Shown here: in pieces, positions 53,646-61,426 of the stretch
Position numbering within the stretch: position 1 is the first letter of the stretch
Layout of the letters: every line of letters starts with the position of its first letter
Assembly: GCA_025350695.1 (NCBI GenBank)
Contig: JANXXI010000186.1
Coordinates: forward strand, 1-64,000
Direction of reading: 5' to 3'
DNA from: Acidobacteriota bacterium
Lineage (GTDB): Bacteria > Acidobacteriota > Terriglobia > Bryobacterales > Bryobacteraceae
DNA length: 64,000 nucleotides
Position numbers and translations under genes: made by a program
The notes under the pieces: model-generated
What the model saw: only the letters and a program-made list of their open reading frames with translations
Databases searched by the model: none
Told to the model about the DNA's origin: nothing

Positions 53646-54808
53646 TTCGAGAGCTTCAGCAGGCGGTTGCCTGCCTCCTCCAGCGTCTCATACTTCTTGC
53701 AAAAGCAGAAACGCACCATCTGGTTTCCATGGCCATTGCCTGAAAAAAAGCTTGAGCCGGGTACGGCGGCAACCCCAATGTTGTTGATCAAATTACGAAC
53801 GAAGCTAGTGTCGTCGCTAAAGCCGAATCCGGAAATGTCCGTCATTATGTAGTAGGCGCCGTAGGGCTTGAAGCAACGAAAGCCCGCGACCGTAAGCAGT
53901 CTCATCAGCTTGTCTCGCCGGCCTTTATAATGCCCAGCCAGCTCCGTATAAAATTCGTCCGGCTGGTTCAGCGCCAGCACTCCCGCATGTTGCAGAGGCG
54001 TTGCGGCCCCGACGGTCAGAAAGTCATGCACCTTGCGAATAGTGTCCGTCAAATCCGGCGCGGCGATCACCCAGCCCACCCGCCATCCTGTCACCGAGTA
54101 AGTCTTGCTCATGCTGTTTACAATCACGGCGCGCTCACGCATGCCGGGGATCGTCATCACCGGAACGTGCACGGACCCTTCGTAGACTATGTGCTCGTAA
54201 ATTTCGTCGGTGATGCATAAAGCGTCATATTCCTGGCAAAGTTGAGCGATGAATTCCAGATCACTTCGGGAGAAAACGCGCCCCGTGGGATTGTTTGGAG
54301 TGTTGATGATTACGGCCTTGGTGCGCTTGTTGAACGCCTTGCGCATCTCTTCGCGATCAAAAGTCCAATCGGGCGCATGCAACGTGATCAATCTTCGAGT
54401 GGCGCCGCAAAGTTGCAAATCGGGGTGGTAGTTTTCGTAGTAAGGCTCAAAGGTAATCACCTCGTCACCTTCATTCATCGTGCCAAGCAGCGTTGCCACC
54501 ATGCCTTCGGTAGATCCGCAGACCACCGTGATCTCGCGTTCCGGGTCAAGAGTCAGGCCATGGTGCAGTAGGTATTTTTGCGCGATAGCTTCGCGCAAAG
54601 GCTTGATGCCCCAAGTGATGGGGTATTGGTTATGCTCGGCCATGATGGCTTCAATGGCGGCTTTCTTGATATGGTCCGGTGCGGGGAAGTCTGGAAACCC
54701 TTGAGCCAGATTGACGGCGCCGGCCGGAATAGCCAGCCGCGTCATCTCGCGGATTACGCTTTCTGTGAACCGCGACGTTCTATCGCTTCTGAACTTTTCT
54801 CTTAGCAT
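53642..54808 (-). CDS. PLP-dependent class I aminotransferase
   Basis: 388 residues with the fold-type I hallmarks: AVNLAQGFPDFPAPDHIK, VCGSTEGMVATLLG, NTPNNPTGRVFSRSDLEFI, DEIYEHIVYEG and the PLP lysine in NSMSKTYSVTGWRVGW near residue 235. The closing VRFCFCKKYETLEEA has the substrate-carboxylate arginine. This subgroup includes aspartate, methionine and kynurenine/glutamine transaminases. The substrate is not decided by sequence. Its 3' end overlaps the small gene that follows, and its 5' end overlaps the 3' end of the lytic transglycosylase gene. Confidence 0.93.
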   Translation of the reverse strand: MLREKFRSDRTSRFTESVIREMTRLAIPAGAVNLAQGFPDFPAPDHIKKAAIEAIMAEHNQYPITWGIKPLREAIAQKYLLHHGLTLDPEREITVVCGSTEGMVATLLGTMNEGDEVITFEPYYENYHPDLQLCGATRRLITLHAPDWTFDREEMRKAFNKRTKAVIINTPNNPTGRVFSRSDLEFIAQLCQEYDALCITDEIYEHIVYEGSVHVPVMTIPGMRERAVIVNSMSKTYSVTGWRVGWVIAAPDLTDTIRKVHDFLTVGAATPLQHAGVLALNQPDEFYTELAGHYKGRRDKLMRLLTVAGFRCFKPYGAYYIMTDISGFGFSDDTSFVRNLINNIGVAAVPGSSFFSGNGHGNQMVRFCFCKKYETLEEAGNRLLKLSK

Positions 54809-57089
54809 TCGTAGCTTTCTTCGCTGCTGGTTTGGCGGCGGCTGGCTTAGCTGCCACCGGCTGTTCGGGCGGCATGGCAGTCGAAACGGGATCGTTCTTC
54901 GCCAATAGCAATTCGCGTTCCTTCGAGTATAACTGTCGGTAAGTTTCGCCGTTGCGGATCACGCTTTGAACATAGTCGCGCGTTTCGTCGAAGGGAATCG
55001 TTTCTATAAATTCGGAAGGCTCGCGGTAAGGGCCGAAAGCGCGCCACTTGATCACGCGGGAACGTCCGGCATTGTAGGCCGCCAACGTTTCCACAACGTT
55101 ATTATCCAGTGAGTCCAGCATCATGCGCACGTAATATGTACCCATGTTCAGATTGATTTCCGGGCGCGTCAGCATCGCTGTCGTGAAGCGCGGGATGCCT
55201 AGCCGCTGCGCCAGTTCGCGGCCAGTGGCAGGCATCACCTGGGTAAGCCCATAGGCGTTGGCGTGGCTGATCACCACGGGGTTAAATTCCGATTCCTGGC
55301 GGATAAGGCCAGCCATTAGGAACGGGTCAATGGAGCGCTCTTCGCTAAACTTGATCAGCGATTGGCTGTAAGGCATTGGAAAAGCCAGGCGCCAGAATTT
55401 TTCTCCGGTGTCAACCATCGCCAAGTAAAGATAGCTAGGTACCGAACCCTTTATATGGCGGATCCCCCTGTCGATCTGACCTTGCCGCTGCATCAATTCC
55501 GCCAGGTAGGTCGCCAGTGTAACGTTTTGTCCTTCCCGTCGAATTATGGCCCGCAATTCAGTCTCGGAATATTCCGCCAGTCCCGCCGATTCAAGGGTTT
55601 TCGATCGATCAAGCGACCACTGCGCCGCTTGCGAAATAGTATACATAACGGCGGATTTTCGATCCGGGAACGCCAAATGCGCCGCCCAATCCGCGACGGA
55701 TGCATTGGCCGTGGTCCGCGGAATATTGGCATCGTTCAAACGGCGGCGGCTTTCCATTGCATAGTAAGTGTTGGGAAACTGATCGGCGGCAGCTTGGTAG
55801 TAGGCGCGGGCCACGTCGGGCGTGGATTGCCGTTCCGCATCGCGACCAAGAAAGTACAACGCTGAGTTGGCTTTTTCTGATTGTGGAAATTTTTCGAGGT
55901 GCGCGCGAAGCAGGCCTGTAGCCTCCGGACGATGACGCAGGTACTTGCTCCACGTAAGCTTCCAGTGGCAGAAAGCGCCTTTCGGCTCCTGTTGAAACGA
56001 CTCTGCGCAGGCGGCATAGATAGGCTCGTACTCGGCGTAGCGGTTTTCCGTTAGATAATAATAGCCCGCGTCTGTAAGTGCGTTCAGTCGCCACTTCGAT
56101 GTCGCGTGCCGAACTGTGAGCTCCTTCAAAGCCAACTGCATATCCGCCTCGCGATTCAGCCGTTTGGCCGCCGCGAACATGTAGTACAAGCGTTCTGCGT
56201 CGGCCGACGGGCTCACCACGTGAAGCGCCTGAAGGTATCCGTAAGCTTTTTCCCGCGCACCGGCAAAGTAATCGGCCGCGCCCTTGCGTACCGTGGCCAG
56301 TTCTTTGTCTTGGCCGCTCCAGGATCCGGACATTGCCATAATCTCTTCCCGCGCCGTGCCCGGCCTGCCAGGCAGCAACCGTCCGATCCGCTCAAGCCAT
56401 GTAGCAGAGCCAACCGACGGGTATTTGGCGCCGAGCGTTGCCTGAATGATGGCCAGTTTCACGCCGGACTTCACAGCTTCAGCTGAGGTTGGGTAATAGA
56501 AATAGACCTTTTGGAACGCCGTGGCCGCCGCCGTCAGCTCACCCGCCGACAACTGCAATTCACCGAACAGGAAGTCGCCCTGTGGTTGAGTCAGTTCGGC
56601 GGAGTGCTGCTTCAAAAGTTGAATTCCTTTAGCGGTGTCGCCAATTTCTTTGGCTGCTTTTGCTCCAAGCAAAGCAGCCTTGCCATACAGCGGTGTCGGG
56701 TAACGTGTAGCCCATACGGGCGGCAGCGCGGCTAAGGTCGCCTCGTAATCCTTAAGCCCAAATTGAGCCGAAGCTTCGATCCACGCCGCGACATCCTTTA
56801 CGCCGGTTAGCTTTGCCCCGGCCGCACGCGCCAGCTTGGCGGCTTGTTCAAATTGATTGGAATCAAGCGCGGATTGCGCCATTGCCAATTGCGCCGGTGC
56901 GATATTTTGCACCACGCACGCAGCCAGCGCCGTCCTGGTGGCAGCCTTGCGCCATGTCCGTGCAGTTTCGGCACACGTCTGTGCGGTCATGTTGGCGCCG
57001 CTGAAAAGCATCAAAACAACCATCAACCCGCCAGGTAAAGTTTGTCCCAACAATCGGTTACGCCCGTGTGCAGGTACAAACAAACCCAA
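54780..57089 (-). CDS. Soluble-type lytic transglycosylase with helical N-terminal domain
   Basis: About 769 residues if started at the TTG at 57089, which gives a charged n-region and hydrophobic signal (LPGGLMVVLMLFSGANMTAQ). The frame stays open to 57155, overlapping the upstream gene. A long superhelical region of TPR-like helices (to about residue 560) is followed by the SLT lysozyme-like domain with the catalytic glutamate in GLIRQESEFNPVVIS, then AYGLTQVMPATG, NLNMGTYY and AAYNAG. It cleaves peptidoglycan to form anhydromuramyl ends. The C-terminus is a low-complexity Ala/Lys/Pro tail (KPAAAKPAAKK) that overlaps the aminotransferase gene by 29 bases. Confidence 0.92.
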   Translation of the reverse strand: MGLFVPAHGRNRLLGQTLPGGLMVVLMLFSGANMTAQTCAETARTWRKAATRTALAACVVQNIAPAQLAMAQSALDSNQFEQAAKLARAAGAKLTGVKDVAAWIEASAQFGLKDYEATLAALPPVWATRYPTPLYGKAALLGAKAAKEIGDTAKGIQLLKQHSAELTQPQGDFLFGELQLSAGELTAAATAFQKVYFYYPTSAEAVKSGVKLAIIQATLGAKYPSVGSATWLERIGRLLPGRPGTAREEIMAMSGSWSGQDKELATVRKGAADYFAGAREKAYGYLQALHVVSPSADAERLYYMFAAAKRLNREADMQLALKELTVRHATSKWRLNALTDAGYYYLTENRYAEYEPIYAACAESFQQEPKGAFCHWKLTWSKYLRHRPEATGLLRAHLEKFPQSEKANSALYFLGRDAERQSTPDVARAYYQAAADQFPNTYYAMESRRRLNDANIPRTTANASVADWAAHLAFPDRKSAVMYTISQAAQWSLDRSKTLESAGLAEYSETELRAIIRREGQNVTLATYLAELMQRQGQIDRGIRHIKGSVPSYLYLAMVDTGEKFWRLAFPMPYSQSLIKFSEERSIDPFLMAGLIRQESEFNPVVISHANAYGLTQVMPATGRELAQRLGIPRFTTAMLTRPEINLNMGTYYVRMMLDSLDNNVVETLAAYNAGRSRVIKWRAFGPYREPSEFIETIPFDETRDYVQSVIRNGETYRQLYSKERELLLAKNDPVSTAMPPEQPVAAKPAAAKPAAKKATNAKRKVQKR

Positions 57090-57105
57090 TCTGCAGGTCT
57101 GATCC

Positions 57106-57972
57106 CTAGTGCATTTGGCCAGGATATTCTGCTCCAAGAAGTGTAGCGTCGTCATTCGCCAGCTTACTCAATAGTTCAACGTGTAGATAGTCCACCATGT
57201 TACGAGACTTTAAAAAAAACTCATCGGCAAATTGATTCCGCAGCCTGTCAATCTCCCCGTGAAAAGCGGAGTAGATGGCCCTACGCTTTCGTCCAGCGCG
57301 CACATCCAACGGACGGCTCAGTATCATGCCGGCAACCGACACACGCGCAAATCGCTGCGCTTTTAGGTGCATTTGCTTTTCCGCAGTTGATAGATTGCGC
57401 CAAAAATCGCTGATTGGACGAACAGACCCACTCGCAATACGCATCAAAAGCTCCAGCGCCGGCAACCGGACGTCCACTCCTTCGGCATAGAGCACAGCCG
57501 GAGTCTTACCACCGGTGCGCATGGGAATCAGAAAGGCTTTGTTAATCCCAGATGCATTAAACACTAGGGCGATCGGTTCAGAGATTTCCGCCGCGCGCCG
57601 AAGCGCCACCACCGGCTCGCCTGTTTCGATGGCCGTACGGAACGCAGGCGCCTCTTCAATCGGAATAGGTAACCCCGGCAAAGTGTCGGACGTAGCGCCG
57701 TGCAGCGCGGCACACAACAATCGGCCATTTTCAATCATGAATAGCGCCGCCCGTTCGGAAAATTTGCCGGCTGCCTCAATCAACGCCATGCGCCATTGCT
57801 GATCGTTTTCCGCCTGATCCAACCATCGGGCCGCTTGACTCATATCACTGATGTCAGTTTGCCGCGCGGCTTTTCCCGTTGACAGCTGCTCAAGCAATGC
57901 CAATTCCATTTGCGGGCGCACCTCTTCCCACGTCTTATTAAGGCTTGCGCGGATGAGGGCTGCTTGGTCCAT
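57106..57972 (-). CDS. GAF-like domain protein of unknown function
   Basis: 288 residues. Residues about 65-175 (WRMALIEAAGKFSERAALFMIENG; NASGINKAFLIPMRTGGKTPAVLYAEG) read like a GAF sensor domain. The C-terminal part is rich in charged helices and has no output domain I recognise. The latter part (ARVSVAGMILSRPLDVRAGRKRRAIY) resembles helices seen in acidobacterial GAF-only proteins. It directly precedes the lytic transglycosylase gene. Confidence 0.7.
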   Translation of the reverse strand: MDQAALIRASLNKTWEEVRPQMELALLEQLSTGKAARQTDISDMSQAARWLDQAENDQQWRMALIEAAGKFSERAALFMIENGRLLCAALHGATSDTLPGLPIPIEEAPAFRTAIETGEPVVALRRAAEISEPIALVFNASGINKAFLIPMRTGGKTPAVLYAEGVDVRLPALELLMRIASGSVRPISDFWRNLSTAEKQMHLKAQRFARVSVAGMILSRPLDVRAGRKRRAIYSAFHGEIDRLRNQFADEFFLKSRNMVDYLHVELLSKLANDDATLLGAEYPGQMH

Positions 57973-58013
57973 TTAACTTTGTTCGGTACTTACAATTTTA
58001 TCCGAAATGTTTT

Positions 58014-58784
58014 ATGCTCCGGGGAATGACTCGCGTTATTATCCTAACCGCTTTAAGTATGACAGCCTTGCTTGGCCAGCCGGTGAAACACTACCAATGT
58101 TTGCGAGCTTCGGGTTCAATGCAGATCGACGGGCGCATCTCCGAGGCCGATTGGAAGCGCGCCGCGTGGACCGATTGGTTCGTCGACATCGAAGGCGCCG
58201 CAAAGCCCAAGCCCCGTTTCAAGACCCGCGTAAAAATGTTATGGGATGACAAGTATTTCTACATCGCAGCCCAACTGGAAGAGCCCCATGTTTGGGCGAC
58301 TCTGACCGCTCACGATTCTGTCATCTTCCGCGACAACGATTTCGAAGTGTTCCTCAATCCCTCCGGCGACACCAATAACTATTTCGAATTCGAGATGAAC
58401 GCCCTCAACACCGGATGGGATCTGTTCCTGCCCAAGCCTTATAAGAAGGGAGGGAAGGCCGACAACAGTTGGGAGATTCCTGGCCTCAAGACAGCCGTGG
58501 CCGTGCGAGGCACGTTGAACAAGTCGTCGGACAAGGATCGCGGTTGGACTCTGGAGATCGCATTCCCATGGGCCGGCTTCCGTCATGGAGACTTTGCCGC
58601 ACCCAAGCCGTCGCCCGGCGCCGAGTGGCGCGTCAATTTCTCAAGAGTGGAGTGGCGCCATCGTATAGTGAATGGCAAGTACGAAAAGATCCCGAGTCTG
58701 AAGGAGGATAACTGGGTCTGGTCGCCTCAGGGCTTGGTTGACATGCATGTGCCGGAACGCTGGGGAGTGGTGCAGTTTGAGTAG
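58014..58784 (+). CDS. Exported carbohydrate-binding (CBM9-like) protein
   Basis: 256 residues with signal peptide (TRVIILTALSMTALLGQ). CBM9-type blocks: MQIDGRISEADWKRAAW, LWDDKYFYIAAQLEEPHVWA, DNDFEVFLNPSGDTNNYFE, KSSDKDRGWTLEIAFPWAGF and NFSRVEWRH. Paralog of the protein at 37003 and, like it, free of a catalytic domain. Met at 58026 is an alternative start. Confidence 0.82.
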   Translation: MLRGMTRVIILTALSMTALLGQPVKHYQCLRASGSMQIDGRISEADWKRAAWTDWFVDIEGAAKPKPRFKTRVKMLWDDKYFYIAAQLEEPHVWATLTAHDSVIFRDNDFEVFLNPSGDTNNYFEFEMNALNTGWDLFLPKPYKKGGKADNSWEIPGLKTAVAVRGTLNKSSDKDRGWTLEIAFPWAGFRHGDFAAPKPSPGAEWRVNFSRVEWRHRIVNGKYEKIPSLKEDNWVWSPQGLVDMHVPERWGVVQFE

Positions 58785-58842
58785 GATTCCGATCCGTTCT
58801 AGGGTATTCACGTACTGACCTAAAAGTGTTTGGCGACATACA

Positions 58843-59613
58843 ATGTTTTCAATGACTTCAAATTATCTAGTATTTGCCTCGTTCTTTCTTTCATCTTTGG
58901 CTCTGGCTCAGGAGTGCTCCAATGCCTCCCTGTCTGGCCCGTATGCCTTTTCTGCGAGTGGCACACTAACAGTCAACAGCAAAACCAGTACAAACTCTGA
59001 AGTCGGCCGAATGGTTTTTGATGGCAAGGGTTCCCTCACCGGTTACTCCGCCCGCACAAACAATGGTGTTACTTCGGTCGGCAGCTTTGCGGGCACATAC
59101 GCTGTTGGTTCTGACTGCACCACAACCGGCAAGACCACCTATGCCGATGGAACCATCGATTTCGACATGGTGATCGTGAACGGTGGAAGCGACTTCTCCT
59201 TTATTTTGCGTGACCCGGCATTCACCGAATCGGGTAACGGCACAAAGATTGAAGCCCAGGGAGCATGCTCGTCAGCCACGGTTCTTGGCGCTTACGGCTA
59301 CCAGGGAGATGGCCAGGTTACCGTCGATGGCAAGGTCTTCTCCTTAGCGGAAATCGGCATTCTAACCTTTAACGGAAAGGGCAGCGTAACAGGAACGTAC
59401 AGCGCGGTAGCTGCCGGAGCGGTCGAACGTTTCACCTTCACGGGAAGTTACGAGTTGGGCGACGATTGTACCGCCAACCTCAAATTCACCGTGGGCAGCG
59501 CCAATTATTTGACTAACTTCGTGGTGGCCAATATGGGCAACACACTGTATTACTCCGAAGTCGGCCCTACCACCGTCATCGTCGGCCAAGGGACGCGAAC
59601 CTTCCTTAAATAA
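58843..59613 (+). CDS. Secreted protein with two tandem repeat halves
   Basis: 256 residues with signal peptide (cleavage near ALAQE). Two similar halves follow: CSNASLSGPYAFSASGTLTV...EVGRMVFDGKGSLTG and CSSATVLGAYGYQGDGQVTV...EIGILTFNGKGSVTG, each ending with a YxxGxDCTxx block. Four cysteines sit at matching positions, suggesting one disulfide per half. The motif 'xFxGxGsxtG' links it to the small secreted protein at 24275. Function unknown. A clear terminator follows. Confidence 0.8.
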   Translation: MFSMTSNYLVFASFFLSSLALAQECSNASLSGPYAFSASGTLTVNSKTSTNSEVGRMVFDGKGSLTGYSARTNNGVTSVGSFAGTYAVGSDCTTTGKTTYADGTIDFDMVIVNGGSDFSFILRDPAFTESGNGTKIEAQGACSSATVLGAYGYQGDGQVTVDGKVFSLAEIGILTFNGKGSVTGTYSAVAAGAVERFTFTGSYELGDDCTANLKFTVGSANYLTNFVVANMGNTLYYSEVGPTTVIVGQGTRTFLK

Positions 59614-59645
59614 CCTTGAACCCTGATTTTTGTGCCCGTTTCATG

Positions 59646-59677
59646 AACCCCGGGTTTGATAGGCCCGGGGTTGTTTT
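59646..59677 (+). terminator. Rho-independent terminator after the two-repeat secreted protein
   Basis: AACCCCGGG (59646-59654) pairs perfectly with CCCGGGGTT (59664-59672), with a nine-base loop, followed by GTTTTCGG. Confidence 0.85.
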
Positions 59678-59778
59678 CGGTGCAAACGCTGGCTGCCAGT
59701 GGCATCTTCGCAGATTCGCCAGACCACTTTCTGTGTGCATGTGCCGGGGCAATGGGGAGGGGTGCGGTTTCAATGACA

Positions 59779-60018
59779 CTAAGCGTATGTATCGTTGGAA
59801 CGAATTAGTACGCGAAGAATGAAAACCATCTGTTCTTGATGATTGACCGTGAAAAGAATCCGGTAGTCCCCAATCCGGCGCCGAAATACGCTTTTCCATT
59901 CTTGGCCGCTGAGGGCTTTTACATTTCCTTCAAACGGGTCAGTCGCCATCTTATCGAGGGTGCGCGTAAAGCGTGTTCTAACACTACCGGGCAACCCCTT
60001 TAGCGTCAGGCATGACAC
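59779..60018 (-). CDS. RelE/ParE-type toxin candidate (short N-terminus)
   Basis: 79 residues. The C-terminal two thirds (ALSGQEWKSVFRRRIGDYRILFTVN; MVFILRVLIRSNDTY) fit RelE-type mRNA interferases/gyrase-poison fold. The first beta strand normally before the helices is missing, so the N-terminus is about ten residues short. The GTG start overlaps the last base of the antitoxin stop (TAGTG). Positively charged residues of the active site are present (FRRRIGDYR). It may be functional or slightly truncated. Confidence 0.72.
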   Translation of the reverse strand: MSCLTLKGLPGSVRTRFTRTLDKMATDPFEGNVKALSGQEWKSVFRRRIGDYRILFTVNHQEQMVFILRVLIRSNDTYA

Positions 60019-60332
60019 TAAAGCCCCAGCTCATGTTTCACCTGGTTCCACGGTTCACCCTTACCGGCTTTCATCTGTGTCAACGCGTGTCGAACTTTCT
60101 TTGACTCTTCAGCCTTGAGAGTATCGTCAGGATCGGCGCGTTTCTTGGTTTTCATCGAAACATCTCCACCCTTCGCGGTGATCTCAAGCAAATCGGCTTC
60201 CTTGAGTTGCATAGCGTCGAAAACGCTCTTTGAAATTACGATTTGGCGTCGCCTTCCGATACGGCTTAGAGTCGAAGTCTTGCGGACAGCAATTTGCATG
60301 GTCTTAGCGAGCATGCGTTTTGAAACTTTCAC
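60018..60332 (-). CDS. AbrB/SpoVT-type antitoxin candidate
   Basis: 104 residues if started at the GTG at 60332. An ATG at 60299 gives 93 residues and the usual AbrB start. The swapped-hairpin motif is STLSRIGRRRQIVISKSVFDAMQLKEADLLEITA, read in parts. The C-terminal tail (PDDTLKAEESKKVRHALTQM) would wrap the toxin. The GTG overlaps the stop of the aldo/keto reductase gene (GTGA), so it may be coupled to it. The toxin gene follows directly. Confidence 0.72.
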   Translation of the reverse strand: MKVSKRMLAKTMQIAVRKTSTLSRIGRRRQIVISKSVFDAMQLKEADLLEITAKGGDVSMKTKKRADPDDTLKAEESKKVRHALTQMKAGKGEPWNQVKHELGL

Positions 60333-61279
60333 CCCGCCAGCCCCGTCTCAATCCGCGCAATCTCCCCATCCGTCAACCGGAAATCCATCGCGCCAATCAC
60401 ACCTGGCACCTGCTTAGGACCCCGCACCCCCACAATCGCCGCCGTCACCTCCGGCCTCCTCAAGACCCACGCAATCGCCACCTCTCCCGGCGTCCGTCCA
60501 TGCGGCGCACCTATCGCCCGCAACTCCTCGGCCAACGCCAAATTCTGCGTCAACTTCGGTTCCTTGAAGTCAGGCAGGTTCCGCCGGAAATCATCATCCG
60601 GAAACGCCGCGATCCGCTCCCGGGTGATTGTCCCCATCAGCAGTCCATTCCGCATCGGCGAATAACTAATCACCCCAATGTTGTTCGCTCCCACATACGG
60701 CAAAATTTCATCTTCAATGCCGCGCACCAACATCGAATACGGCGGCTGCAAGGAAGTGATCGGAGCAATCGCCTGCGCCCGTTTCATCTGAGCCACGTTG
60801 AAGTTCGATACGCCGATCCACCGCACCTTACCTTCGCGTTGCAACTCCGCCATCGCCGTCCAACCTTCTTCAATGTCTTCATCCGGCTCAGGCCAGTGCA
60901 TCTGGTAAAGGTCGATAACGTCCAGCTTCAACCGGCGCAGACTGTCCTCGCACTCACGTTTCACCGATTCGCCCTTCAGGCATTTGATGATCTGCCGGTC
61001 CGCATCCCACGTCCGCTCGCACTTGGTGAACACGTAAGGCTTCTTAGAAATTCCATCCAGCGCGCGCGCCACCACTTCTTCCGAATGACCCAGTCCATAC
61101 ACCGCGGCCGTGTCAATCCAGTTCATTCCCGCATCAATCGCGGCCCGGATGCCGTCCACCGATTCGTTATCGTCTTGCGGCCCCCAACCAAACGCCCATC
61201 CACCGCCGCCGATCGCCCACGCCCCAACGCCAATGGACGTAATATCAAGATCGCTATTGCCAAGTTTCTTAGTTTGCAT
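60329..61279 (-). CDS. Aldo/keto reductase
   Basis: 316 residues from the ATG at 61279 (AAAGGT just before it). NADPH-dependent carbonyl reductase family with TIM barrel: GVGAWAIGGG, the catalytic Asp/Tyr in WIDTAAVYGLGHSEE, VFTKCER, MHWPEPD, IGVSNFNVAQMKRA, and GVRGPKQV near the C-terminus for the cofactor. Substrate not determined. Its stop codon overlaps the GTG of the antitoxin gene. Confidence 0.95.
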   Translation of the reverse strand: MQTKKLGNSDLDITSIGVGAWAIGGGGWAFGWGPQDDNESVDGIRAAIDAGMNWIDTAAVYGLGHSEEVVARALDGISKKPYVFTKCERTWDADRQIIKCLKGESVKRECEDSLRRLKLDVIDLYQMHWPEPDEDIEEGWTAMAELQREGKVRWIGVSNFNVAQMKRAQAIAPITSLQPPYSMLVRGIEDEILPYVGANNIGVISYSPMRNGLLMGTITRERIAAFPDDDFRRNLPDFKEPKLTQNLALAEELRAIGAPHGRTPGEVAIAWVLRRPEVTAAIVGVRGPKQVPGVIGAMDFRLTDGEIARIETGLAG

Positions 61280-61311
61280 CTGTACCTTTGTAACAAATCC
61301 GCTGGATAGTT

Positions 61312-61350
61312 GGGCCCAAGCCCGTTCGGCGGGCGGACCCAAGTCCGCCC
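61312..61350. repeat. Pair of intergenic hairpins with CCAA loops
   Basis: GGGC-CCAA-GCCC (61312-61323) and GGGCGGAC-CCAA-GTCCGCCC (61331-61350), both with the same loop, between the divergent aldo/keto reductase and transporter genes. Architecture and core (GGCGGACC) recall the hairpins at 43122-43156. Confidence 0.55.
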
Positions 61351-61426
61351 TGCTCAGGTTCGGGAACCACTCACGAAGCGTGAATACGGCGCGTCACACA
61401 CGAATACGGTACACTCCATAGAATCC

